From Phyllobacteriaceae bacterium (lineage in GTDB: Bacteria; Pseudomonadota; Alphaproteobacteria; Rhizobiales; Rhizobiaceae): a stretch of DNA of 6,026 bases. Below the pieces are notes generated by a model. The model made no database searches. It saw nothing but the letters and a program-made list of their open reading frames with translations, and was not told where the DNA came from. This document shows, piece by piece, positions 1 through 6,026 of this stretch (the first letter of the stretch is position 1; every line of letters begins with the position of its first letter). The stretch lies in NCBI GenBank assembly GCA_024645155.1, contig JAHEGF010000207.1:1-6026 (forward strand), in the 5' to 3' direction. A program made the translations under genes and the position numbers.

Positions 1-624
1 GGTAGCACCCGAATTCGAAAGCGCCTCTACCGCATTGGTGAAATCGGAGGCTGCAACAGCTTGCGTTGCCAGACCGGTTTTCAGCGCATCGCCCCAACCG
101 ACACGTCTACCGGTCAACGCCATATACAGTCCGTATTCGCCCGGTAGCCGCGGCAGAAAATAGCTTCCGCCAACATCGGGGAAAAAGCCGATACCGACCT
201 CGGGCATCGCAAAACCAGCGTTTTCGCTGAAAACCCGGTGCGATCCATGGACCGAAATACCCGCTCCACCACCCATCACTATGCCGTCATACATCGATAC
301 TATCGGTTTGGAGTAGCGTTCGATATATGCGTTGGTCCGGTATTCGTCAGCAAAGAAGCCGAAGGGCGGATTGCCGGCCCGGCCCGCCTTGTAAATCTCG
401 ACGATATCGCCGCCGGCGCTGAATGCCCTGCCCTGCCCGACTATGATCACACGCTCGATATCGCGGTCATTTTCCCATGCACGGAGTGCTTTTTCGATAG
501 CCAGCAACATGACGTAGGTAAGCGCATTCAGTGCTTCCGGGCGATGCAACGTGATTAACCCTGCAACGCCTTGCCGTTGAAAGCTGACTTCTCCCTCACC
601 GCCAAAATCTTCGATCATGCGCAT
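1..624 (-). CDS. 3-hydroxyisobutyryl-CoA hydrolase (enoyl-CoA hydratase/isomerase family), partial, C-terminus cut by window edge
   Basis: Reading the reverse complement from an ATG at 624-622 gives 208 open codons that run off the left edge, so the C-terminal part (the family is usually about 350 residues) is missing. The protein has the crotonase fold signatures: GRAFSAGGD at residues 66-73 and GIVMGGGAG at 114-122, which form the oxyanion hole for the CoA thioester. The segment MPEVGIGFFPDVGG (140-153) carries Glu142 and Asp150, the acidic pair typical of the hydrolase branch rather than plain hydratases; the GRAG, DEYR and HGSHR stretches also fit that branch. Known role of the family: hydrolysis of (S)-3-hydroxyisobutyryl-CoA to 3-hydroxyisobutyrate in cytosolic valine catabolism. 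The usual Cys of the GRAFCAGGD motif is Ser69 here. The frame stays open upstream (ATG at 708, GTG at 735), but a GGGGA ribosome binding site 7 nt before 624 and family N-termini favour 624. A related crotonase with another acyl-CoA substrate cannot be fully excluded. Confidence 0.88.
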   Translation of the reverse strand, partial: MRMIEDFGGEGEVSFQRQGVAGLITLHRPEALNALTYVMLLAIEKALRAWENDRDIERVIIVGQGRAFSAGGDIVEIYKAGRAGNPPFGFFADEYRTNAYIERYSKPIVSMYDGIVMGGGAGISVHGSHRVFSENAGFAMPEVGIGFFPDVGGSYFLPRLPGEYGLYMALTGRRVGWGDALKTGLATQAVAASDFTNAVEALSNSGAT

Positions 625-629
625 CAAAT

Positions 630-636
630 TTCCCCG
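630..636 (-). promoter_or_regulatory. ribosome binding site deciding the CoA hydrolase start
   Basis: The minus strand reads ACGGGGAAATTTG immediately before the ATG at 624; the GGGGA core lies about 6-7 nt from that start. No comparable purine-rich stretch precedes the alternative in-frame ATG at 708. Confidence 0.5.
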
Positions 637-652
637 TAGATTGCCGCGCGGA

Positions 653-681
653 CGATTACGAAGATGGTCAGGGATAGTCAA
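653..681 (-). promoter_or_regulatory. candidate sigma70-type promoter for the CoA hydrolase gene
   Basis: On the minus strand a TTGACT -35-like hexamer (681-676) is followed after exactly 17 nt by TAATCG (658-653), a poor -10 element. Transcription from here would begin near 646 and leave a leader of about 20 nt that contains the GGGGA site before the ATG at 624. The -35 is good and the spacing ideal, but the -10 matches the consensus weakly, so this is tentative. If real, it excludes the longer upstream starts at 708 and 735. Confidence 0.3.
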
Positions 682-753
682 CGGCGCAGTTGCCGCAGGT
701 TCTGGCATCAACCGCAGAGGCGTGATAGATGACACGCCGGTTTTATCGAATGA

Positions 754-1773
754 ATGACGGGTGCAGGTCAAATGGCGCGTAGCGTGGACGAGATTACCGG
801 AGGCCACAGGTTCAGGCGTTTGCGCAAGTCCGACTGGGTCCGCAGACTGGTGCGGGAAAACACACTGACACCGGACGATCTGATCTGGCCGGTTTTCGTG
901 GTCGCTGGAAAGAATATCGAAGAACCGGTTGCAGCTATGCCCGGCGTGTCCCGCTATTCGCCCGACCGCCTTGCCAAACAGGCAAAACGCGCTGCCAGCC
1001 TTGGAATTCCGGCAATTGCGACTTTCGCCTATATCAGCCCCGAACTGAAAGACGAAACCGGGTCACATGTGCTTCATCCCGACAACATCGTCAACCAGGC
1101 GACACGGGCCTTAAAGGATGCGGTTCCGGACATCGGGATCATAACGGACGTTGCGCTTGATCCGTTCACGTCGCATGGCCATGACGGTGTTTTGCGTAAC
1201 GGTATCATAGTCAACGATGAAACCGTCGATATTCTCGCCGAAGCTGCTGTCATACAAGCGGAAGCCGGTGCCGATGTCATTGCACCTTCAGACATGATGG
1301 ACGGCCGTATCGGGGCGATCCGCGACGCGCTGGACGCCAGCGGATTGAACGATATTGCAATCATGTCCTATGCGACAAAATTCGCCTCCGCATTTTATGG
1401 TCCCTATCGGGAAGCGGTCGGTACGCTTGATCTTTTGAAGGGCGACAAGAAAACCTACTACATTGATCCCGCAAATGCCGATGAAGCAGTACGTGAAGCG
1501 GAACAGGACATCACCGAAGGCGCAGACATGATAATGGTCAAGCCGGGAATGCCCTATCTCGACATCGTGCGTCTTTTGAAAGACACGTTTGCCATGCCGA
1601 CCTATGCCTACCAGGTATCCGGCGAATACTCGATGATCAAAGCTGCGTCTGCCAATGGGTGGATCGATGGCGAGCGCGCCATGATGGAAAGCCTCATTGC
1701 CTTCAAACGGGCCGGCTGCGATGGGGTATTGACCTATTTTGCGCCAGAAGCCGCCGAACTGCTTAACGGCTGA
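754..1773 (+). CDS. hemB: 5-aminolevulinate dehydratase (porphobilinogen synthase, EC 4.2.1.24), Mg-type active site
   Basis: Complete 339-residue protein of the usual length. It condenses two 5-aminolevulinate molecules to porphobilinogen, the first common pyrrole of haem (and cobalamin or chlorophyll) synthesis, in the cytosol as a homo-octamer. Visible signatures: VDEITG and RRLRK near the N-terminus, DVALDPFTSHGHDG (132-145), APSDMMDGRIGAIR (177-190), and the two Schiff-base lysines Lys209 in MSYATKFASAFYGPYR and Lys263 in DMIMVKPGMPYLD. The metal-binding loop has Asp (132, 136, 144) where zinc enzymes such as E. coli have Cys, so this is the Pseudomonas/rhizobial kind that does not use catalytic zinc. 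A TGA directly precedes the ATG at 754, which makes it the earliest possible start but without a clear ribosome binding site; the ATG at 772 has GCAGGT 4 nt upstream, so the true start may be six codons later. It is divergent from the hydrolase gene and 63 bp ahead of the RDD gene. Confidence 0.97.
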   Translation: MTGAGQMARSVDEITGGHRFRRLRKSDWVRRLVRENTLTPDDLIWPVFVVAGKNIEEPVAAMPGVSRYSPDRLAKQAKRAASLGIPAIATFAYISPELKDETGSHVLHPDNIVNQATRALKDAVPDIGIITDVALDPFTSHGHDGVLRNGIIVNDETVDILAEAAVIQAEAGADVIAPSDMMDGRIGAIRDALDASGLNDIAIMSYATKFASAFYGPYREAVGTLDLLKGDKKTYYIDPANADEAVREAEQDITEGADMIMVKPGMPYLDIVRLLKDTFAMPTYAYQVSGEYSMIKAASANGWIDGERAMMESLIAFKRAGCDGVLTYFAPEAAELLNG

Positions 1774-1836
1774 CCGCTTGAATTCCGGACCGATTGAGCC
1801 CATTTCCGTGACAGTATTTCACTGGAAAGAGATAAT

Positions 1837-2328
1837 ATGGGCATGACGGAAGCATCGGCTGTGATTGATTCTGCAGCGAGTTTCGATGATTGGCGCCTGT
1901 ATGAAGGGGTTCGCACACGCCGTGTGATGGCTTTTTGCATCGACTATTTTTTTATTGCGCTGCTGACGATACCGGCTGCCATTATCGTTGCAATTATAGG
2001 ATTTGTGACCTTCGGGCTGGCATGGCTGGCATTTGTGTTTTTGGCACCAGCCATTGCGCTCACCTATTTTTCGTGGACGCTTGGGGGGCCGTCGCAAGCC
2101 ACTCCGGGCATGAAGTTGACCGGGATCCACATGGAACGGCTGGATCATCGTTCTATCGACTGGGTGCTTGCAATCGTTCATACCGTACTGTTTTGGGCCG
2201 GCAATGCAATCCTGACACCGTTGATCCTGGCGGCTACCCTGATTCTCGACCGCAAGCGGACCGTGCATGACCTGTTGCTTGGTACCGTCGTTGTGCGCAG
2301 TGGCCTCAGTGCCGAAAACCGGCAATAA
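1837..2328 (+). CDS. RDD family integral membrane protein
   Basis: A 163-residue protein with three likely membrane helices (about 36-56, 59-80 and 110-136). The defining RDD features are present: RTRRVMAFCID with Arg29 and Asp36 at the start of helix 1, a GGPSQATPGMKL loop (83-93, compare the usual GSSPGKRLLGL type) after helix 2, and the late KRTVHDLLLGTVVV segment with Asp145. The family's biochemical role is mostly unknown; some members have been linked to ion or osmolyte transport, which cannot be read from this sequence. The start at 1837 is supported by a GGAAAGAG ribosome binding site at 1824-1831; a second ATG two codons later is less well placed. It lies 63 bp after hemB with no visible terminator between them and is probably co-transcribed. 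As I recall, an RDD gene between hemB and the protein transferase is common in rhizobia. Confidence 0.9.
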   Translation: MGMTEASAVIDSAASFDDWRLYEGVRTRRVMAFCIDYFFIALLTIPAAIIVAIIGFVTFGLAWLAFVFLAPAIALTYFSWTLGGPSQATPGMKLTGIHMERLDHRSIDWVLAIVHTVLFWAGNAILTPLILAATLILDRKRTVHDLLLGTVVVRSGLSAENRQ

Positions 2329-2376
2329 CCTTAATACGCCGTTCTACAGCAATTCATTTCTCCACAACCGGCATCT

Positions 2377-2395
2377 GAAGGACAATCAATCCTTC
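2377..2395 (+). other. inverted repeat / hairpin after the RDD gene (weak terminator candidate)
   Basis: GAAGGA (2377-2382) and TCCTTC (2390-2395) form a perfect 6-bp stem around the 7-nt loop CAATCAA; one flanking U-G pair could extend it. It sits about 50 bp past the RDD stop codon. No T-run follows (GCGCGCGAC instead), so it is not a standard intrinsic terminator. It could pause transcription, stabilise the upstream message or be chance. Confidence 0.35.
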
Positions 2396-2419
2396 GCGCG
2401 CGACACCAACCGCTGTAAT

Positions 2420-2429
2420 GTTGTACAAC
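2420..2429. promoter_or_regulatory. perfect 10-bp palindrome GTTGTACAAC before the permease gene (possible operator)
   Basis: The self-complementary sequence GTTGTACAAC ends 17 bp before the first ATG of the SLC13-type permease, in the longest gap (118 bp) of the plus-strand gene group. The spot suits a repressor site or the core of a promoter, but no confident -35/-10 pair is visible beside it, and a single 10-bp palindrome can arise by chance. Confidence 0.3.
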
Positions 2430-2446
2430 TGTAGCTGCTGGTTTGG

Positions 2447-4291
2447 ATGGCAATGGCCGATTTTCATATTTGGGCGACCTTTGTAATCATTGGCGTGACG
2501 GTTGTCGGTTATGTCAGCGAACGCTGGTCATTGGAGGCCGTCGCTGTGGCGAGCCTTGCCGCCTTTCTGGCGCTGTTTTCCTTTGCGCCTTTTACACCGC
2601 CTGGCGGTAAAGCCATTTCCCCAGAACTGCTCATTTCCGGCTTTTCCAATCCGGCATTGGCCACGGTTTTGGCACTGCTGATCGTCGGTCAAGGCCTATT
2701 TGCCACAGATGCCATGGACCGGCCGGCACGAATGGTTTCCAAACTGGGCGGTCAAAACGGTACAGCGGCGTTGACGATTACGCTGATTACAGCCGCGATA
2801 TTGAGCGGATTCTTGAACAACACCCCTGTGGTGGTCATTTTCATTCCGATACTGACCGTTCTTTGCGCGCAAAGAAACTTTGCCGTTACCAAGGCTCTCA
2901 TGCCGCTTTCCTTCCTGTCGATTCTTGGCGGCATGACCACATTGATCGGCTCTTCAACAAATCTCCTGGTCGCTGGTGTCGCGGCCGAATACGGCGAAAA
3001 GCTCGATTTCTTTTCCATAACGGTGCCCGGGACAATACTGCTGGTGGTCGGTAGTCTCTATGTGCTTCTCATCATGCCGCATATTCTGGGGGAACGCGAC
3101 AAAACGCGCACTTCCGACGCCCAACGATCTTCCGGATCCCAGTTCATCGGCGAAATCGTCATAACCGCCAATCATCCCTTCAATGGCGAAACATCACGAG
3201 GTGGTCTGTTTCCGAACCTGAAGGAACTGATGCCCCGTCTGGTGATCAGGCGTGGCGTGAGTTTTTATCCGCCGTTTGATGAAATTACGCTGTCTGAAGG
3301 CGATCGCCTTGTCATAACTTCGACACGGCGTGTCTTCATGCGGGCGCTTGCATTGGGTTCCGCCTCGGTTTCTGCCGGATCGGATGGCGATACGAGTAGT
3401 GCGTCTGATGAAAACAGTCCCGCCCCCGGCCCGGGCTATCATCTCGCCGACGCTGTTATCGCGCCCGGGTCGCGGCATTCGGGCAGGACGATCAAGAATG
3501 CCGGCTTCGAAACCATGTACGGGCTCGATGTCATCGGTATTCAGCGGAAGAACCGCATGGGCCGGTTGCCGATGCGAGAAATCAGGCTCGAACCCGGCGA
3601 CACCCTGCTCGTGGGCGGAACCGATGAACAATTGCGTAACATGCGCGATTCACACGACCTGCTTCTGCTCGAATGGTCGGCCGAAGCCGTGCCGCAGACG
3701 CGCAAGGCGTGGATCGCCTTTCTCATTTTCGCCGGCATTGTCATCTCGGCTGCCAGCGGCATGGTGCCGATCGCAGCCACTGCTATAATCGGCGCATTCG
3801 CCATGATCGCCACCGGGTGTCTGACCTTGCAACAAGCGGCTCGCGCTTTCGAACGGCAGATATTTCTGCTTGTTGGCGCCTCGATTGCCGCGGCCATAGC
3901 ACTGGAACGCACCGGCGGCGCGAAACTGATTGCAGACACGGCGGTTACGGCAATGGAGGGTTCCAGCCCGGCTCTCATATTGAGCGGCATGTTCGCACTG
4001 GTGGCGGTGCTGACCAACCTTTTGTCAAATAATGCAACTGCCGTTTTGTTCACACCGATAGCCATTGGCATTGCCGACGGCATTGGCGCACCGCGAGAAG
4101 CATTCATAGCAGCAGTCATTTTTGCCGCGAATGCGTCGTTTGCAACGCCGATCGGGTACCAGACCAACCTTCTGGTGATGGGTCCCGGGCGCTATACGTT
4201 CTCGTCGTTCGTGAAGGCGGGAGCGCCACTGGTGGTCATTATCTGGTTGACGTTTTCAATTGTTGGGCCATGGTATTATGGTATCGGATAA
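2447..4291 (+). CDS. SLC13/DASS-type anion permease with two TrkA-C (RCK-C) domains
   Basis: A 614-residue inner-membrane protein in two membrane halves around a cytoplasmic insert. The first half (about 8-212) contains FLNNTPVVVIFIP (122-134) and GGMTTLIGSSTNLLV (161-175). The second (about 420-612) repeats the pattern with LLSNNATAVLFTPIAI (525-540) and FATPIGYQTNLLVMGPGRY (565-583). The paired TNLLV hairpins are hallmarks of the DASS/ion-transporter superfamily, where they line the substrate and sodium sites. Between the halves lie two TrkA-C-like domains: about 230-305 (ending in EGDRLVITSTRR) and 330-400 (with EPGDTLLVGGTDEQL), joined by a Ser/Gly/Asp-rich linker (305-329). This layout resembles the SAC1/SLT-like sulfate permease group, so sulfate or another divalent anion is a reasonable guess, not shown. 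RCK-C domains usually sense small ligands. The start may be 2447 or 2453: TTTGGA sits about 5 nt before 2453, whereas 2447 has little upstream; an in-frame TAG at 2432 limits the start. Confidence 0.9.
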   Translation: MAMADFHIWATFVIIGVTVVGYVSERWSLEAVAVASLAAFLALFSFAPFTPPGGKAISPELLISGFSNPALATVLALLIVGQGLFATDAMDRPARMVSKLGGQNGTAALTITLITAAILSGFLNNTPVVVIFIPILTVLCAQRNFAVTKALMPLSFLSILGGMTTLIGSSTNLLVAGVAAEYGEKLDFFSITVPGTILLVVGSLYVLLIMPHILGERDKTRTSDAQRSSGSQFIGEIVITANHPFNGETSRGGLFPNLKELMPRLVIRRGVSFYPPFDEITLSEGDRLVITSTRRVFMRALALGSASVSAGSDGDTSSASDENSPAPGPGYHLADAVIAPGSRHSGRTIKNAGFETMYGLDVIGIQRKNRMGRLPMREIRLEPGDTLLVGGTDEQLRNMRDSHDLLLLEWSAEAVPQTRKAWIAFLIFAGIVISAASGMVPIAATAIIGAFAMIATGCLTLQQAARAFERQIFLLVGASIAAAIALERTGGAKLIADTAVTAMEGSSPALILSGMFALVAVLTNLLSNNATAVLFTPIAIGIADGIGAPREAFIAAVIFAANASFATPIGYQTNLLVMGPGRYTFSSFVKAGAPLVVIIWLTFSIVGPWYYGIG

Positions 4292-4320
4292 TTCCAACTG
4301 GCGTTGTGCCCTTCGATAAA
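4292..4320 (+). promoter_or_regulatory. weak candidate promoter ahead of bpt
   Basis: TTCCAA (4292-4297) and GATAAA (4315-4320) are separated by 17 nt and each match 4 of 6 consensus positions. Transcription would start near 4327, leaving a leader of only about 7 nt before the bpt ATG. That would fit the lack of any ribosome binding site there, but a match of this quality is common by chance. Confidence 0.22.
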
Positions 4321-4333
4321 CCGCGCTTAACCC

Positions 4334-5080
4334 ATGACCAAGCACACCACCGAATCCCCGCAGTTTTTTTTGACGGCACCGTCACCATGCCCTTATCTTG
4401 ATGGTGAAAACGAGCGTAAAGTGTTCACGCACCTGGTCGGTGACAAGGCCCCGGAGTTGAATGACCTTCTGACGCAGGGCGGGTTCAGGCGTTCGCAAAA
4501 CATCGCCTATCGCCCAGCATGTGAAACCTGCAGGGCTTGCGTGTCGGTCCGCGTGCTAGCAGGCGAATTCAGCCCGTCGCGCAATATGCAACGGATTCAG
4601 CAACGCAACAGTGACCTTATCGGCACCGTAGACGGAGCACAGCCAAGTACCGAACAATACAGCTTGTTCCGCCGGTATCTTGATGCGCGGCACAATGACG
4701 GCGGCATGTCGGACATGACAATGCTGGACTATGCGATGATGGTTGAAGACACCCACGTTAACACCGAAGTAATCGAGTATCGCAGACGCAGTGCCGACAG
4801 TTTCTTTACCGGCAAAGGCGAAGGCCCCCTGATCGCGGTTGCACTGTGCGACCGGATGGCCGACGGTTTTTCGCTTGTCTATTCGTTCTTCGATCCGCAA
4901 GAAAAAAGCAGGTCCCTGGGCACCTTCATGATTCTGGACCACGTGGAGCGGGCACGTCAGGCGGGCTTGCCCCACGTGTATCTGGGCTACTGGGTAAACG
5001 GATCTAGGAAGATGGAATACAAGGTCCGTTTCCTTCCCCAGGAACATCTTGGCCCCAAGGGTTGGGAGCGCTTCGAATGA
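4334..5080 (+). CDS. bpt: aspartate/glutamate leucyltransferase (bacterial Bpt; often annotated arginyl-tRNA-protein transferase)
   Basis: A full-length 248-residue cytosolic enzyme. The family transfers an amino acid from aminoacyl-tRNA (leucine in characterised bacterial Bpt proteins) to N-terminal Asp or Glu of target proteins, marking them for ClpS/ClpAP degradation in the N-degron pathway. N-terminal signatures: PQFFLTAPSPCPYL (9-22), FTHLVG (31-36), GGFRRSQNIAYRPAC (49-63) and the Cys group Cys19, Cys63, Cys66, Cys69, equivalent to the conserved N-terminal cysteines that bind an iron-sulfur cluster in eukaryotic Ate1. The C-terminal acyltransferase half has EQYSLFRRYLDARH, GGMSDMT, DYAMMVED, YSFFDP, RSLGTFMILDH, GYWVNGSRKMEYK and a final LGPKGW, all characteristic. 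The start is forced: an in-frame TAA lies one codon upstream and the N-terminus aligns with relatives. No ribosome binding site precedes it. It is 42 bp after the permease and 13 bp before the DMT transporter, probably in one transcript. The donor amino acid is inferred from family, not read from sequence. Confidence 0.95.
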   Translation: MTKHTTESPQFFLTAPSPCPYLDGENERKVFTHLVGDKAPELNDLLTQGGFRRSQNIAYRPACETCRACVSVRVLAGEFSPSRNMQRIQQRNSDLIGTVDGAQPSTEQYSLFRRYLDARHNDGGMSDMTMLDYAMMVEDTHVNTEVIEYRRRSADSFFTGKGEGPLIAVALCDRMADGFSLVYSFFDPQEKSRSLGTFMILDHVERARQAGLPHVYLGYWVNGSRKMEYKVRFLPQEHLGPKGWERFE

Positions 5081-5097
5081 CCGTATTTGAGGCGTGA
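5064..5097 (+). promoter_or_regulatory. possible translational-coupling junction between bpt and the DMT gene
   Basis: The bpt stop overlaps an ATG (ATGA at 5077-5080) that is preceded at 8 nt by a good ribosome binding site, GGGAG (5064-5068). This ATG opens only six codons (MTVFEA), and their TGA stop (5095-5097) overlaps the DMT GTG start (GTGA at 5094-5097). The GTG's own GAGG (5089-5092) is only 1 nt away, too close for normal initiation. Re-initiation through this relay would explain how the GTG is used. The alternative is a one-base error or indel that hides a true ATGA-overlapping start. Confidence 0.35.
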
Positions 5098-6008
5098 CTA
5101 TCAGGACAGCTCAAGAGACCGTTAGCGAACATCAAAAAGGTTTGCTAATAACGGCGATTGGCGGGCTAGTCCTGACAGTCGATATTCCCCTTATCAAACT
5201 TGGCAGCGGAGAACCCTGGTCGATCCTTTTGATCAGAAGCGGCTCGACACTGGCTGTAACGCTTATCGTGTGGAGTTTCCTGAGCCTTAGGGCCGGACGT
5301 GTCATTCCATTCCTGCCCGGGAAAACCGGTGTCGTTGTCGCAGCACTCTATGGCCTGTCGGCGATGTCCTTCATGGCCGCGGTTTTCCAGACATCAACCG
5401 CCAATCTCGTGTTTATTTTAGCATTCAATCCGATGTTTGCGGCCTTGTTGGCCTGGATATTCATGCGGGAAGTGCCGCGGCGGGCAACTCTTGCCGCAAT
5501 GGTCCTGATGGTTGCCGGCGTGTTGATCATCGTCGGTGACGGAATTTCCAGCGGGCATCTGCTCGGGGACCTGCTTGCGCTTTTTTCGGCATTGTTCATT
5601 GCGTCAGCCATAACGATTACGCGAGCCAGCGGCCGGGATATGGGATTTGCCGCACTTGGGGCGGCGGTTCTGCCATTTTTGGCGGCGGTCATCATGGTCT
5701 GGCAGACCGGTTACAGGATCGATGTTCCCGGATGGATCCTGTTTAACGGCATGGTGATCATGCCGCTTTCGTTCTTTTGCCTAGCGATCGGACCGAAATA
5801 CATTTCGGGGCCGGAAGTTGCGATGTTCTATCTGCTCGAAACCGTTCTCGCTCCGGTCTGGGTGTGGCTGATATTCGCCGAGGTGCCAAGTGAACGGAGC
5901 ATGATCGGTGGTACCATTCTCATTGTGACACTGACCGTCCATTCGCTGTGGCAATTGCATGCGAACCGGCGGCGGCGCAGTGCCATCGCGGTCCGTCATC
6001 CGGTTTGA
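5094..6008 (+). CDS. DMT superfamily transporter, two EamA domains, substrate unknown
   Basis: A 304-residue hydrophobic protein with about ten predicted membrane helices in two EamA repeats: about 16-148 and 157-286. Typical features are LIRSGSTLAVTL after helix 2, QTSTANLVFILAFNPMFAALLAWIFMREVPRRATLAAM at the end of the first repeat (99-136), the glycine-rich VAGVLIIVGDG (140-150), and the matching second-repeat stretch SGPEVAMFYLLETVLAPVWVWLIFAEVPSERSMIGG (238-273). A basic tail (NRRRRS) follows the last helix and should be cytosolic. Family members export or import metabolites such as amino acids, nucleotides or drugs; nothing in this sequence fixes the substrate. The GTG at 5094 is the first start codon used here, with GAGG only 1 nt upstream, so initiation may depend on translation of bpt, which ends 13 bp before. 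The first helix begins near residue 16, so a start slightly downstream is also possible. Stop at 6006-6008; no terminator is visible in the remaining 18 bases. Confidence 0.9.
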   Translation: MTIRTAQETVSEHQKGLLITAIGGLVLTVDIPLIKLGSGEPWSILLIRSGSTLAVTLIVWSFLSLRAGRVIPFLPGKTGVVVAALYGLSAMSFMAAVFQTSTANLVFILAFNPMFAALLAWIFMREVPRRATLAAMVLMVAGVLIIVGDGISSGHLLGDLLALFSALFIASAITITRASGRDMGFAALGAAVLPFLAAVIMVWQTGYRIDVPGWILFNGMVIMPLSFFCLAIGPKYISGPEVAMFYLLETVLAPVWVWLIFAEVPSERSMIGGTILIVTLTVHSLWQLHANRRRRSAIAVRHPV

Positions 6009-6026
6009 ATCCTTATTCAGCCGCCA

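Noticed and set aside
238..558. A 106-codon plus-strand frame opposite the CoA hydrolase
   Set aside because: The minus strand encodes clear crotonase motifs here, and the plus frame has no recognisable domain.
1288..1803. A 171-codon minus-strand frame across hemB
   Set aside because: Antisense to the conserved active-site half of hemB and without recognisable domains or a ribosome binding site.
1819..2325. A 168-codon minus-strand frame covering the RDD gene
   Set aside because: The plus-strand RDD protein has family motifs, membrane helices and a ribosome binding site; the antisense product has a Cys/His/Gln-rich, low-plausibility composition.
2377..2395. The hairpin as a true Rho-independent terminator separating the RDD gene from the permease
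   Set aside because: The stem is short and no T-run follows, so it is kept only as an inverted repeat of uncertain role.
3541..4167. A 208-codon open frame on the minus strand within the permease gene
   Set aside because: It lies wholly opposite a clear, conserved transporter; its composition (Ala, Met, Ser rich, no family motif) is what the antisense of hydrophobic codons gives.
4556..5047. A 163-codon minus-strand frame opposite bpt
   Set aside because: Shadow of the strongly conserved transferase; no family signature of its own.
6009..6026. Possible 3' end of a minus-strand gene (reverse complement ends GCGGCTGAATAA)
   Set aside because: Only 18 bases remain; a TAA stop after Ala-Glu is suggestive, but this is too short to support a gene call.

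Overview
The window looks like an ordinary, gene-dense piece of an alphaproteobacterial chromosome, most likely from the order Hyphomicrobiales (rhizobia/Brucella-like). That is inferred from the close resemblance of the HemB and leucyl/arginyl-protein-transferase sequences to rhizobial versions as I remember them, moderately high GC, and the clustering of hemB, an RDD gene and the transferase gene. No database search was possible, so the genus is not assigned.

Layout: (1) positions 1-624, minus strand, hold the N-terminal two thirds of a 3-hydroxyisobutyryl-CoA hydrolase (valine breakdown), cut by the left edge. (2) About 130 bp of divergent intergenic DNA follow, with a plausible minus-strand promoter. 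(3) Five plus-strand genes run to the right edge: hemB (5-aminolevulinate dehydratase, haem synthesis), a small RDD-family membrane protein, a 614-residue SLC13-type anion permease with two TrkA-C/RCK-C-like regulatory domains, bpt/ate (aminoacyl-tRNA-protein transferase of the N-degron pathway), and a ten-helix DMT/EamA-type transporter. The gaps between them are 63, 118, 42 and 13 bp. The short gaps allow co-transcription. The longer 118-bp gap contains a hairpin and a perfect 10-bp palindrome and is the most likely place for a separate promoter.

Functionally the set is a mix of housekeeping enzymes (haem synthesis, protein turnover, amino-acid catabolism) and membrane proteins with unknown substrates, and no single pathway joins them. 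I see no RNA genes, mobile elements, CRISPR arrays or phage signs. The points most worth a second look are small: the bpt/DMT junction, where a well-placed ATG with a good ribosome binding site opens only a six-codon frame that ends on the DMT GTG start; the leader of bpt, which has no ribosome binding site; and the palindrome ahead of the permease. I found no convincing evidence of a new biological system.
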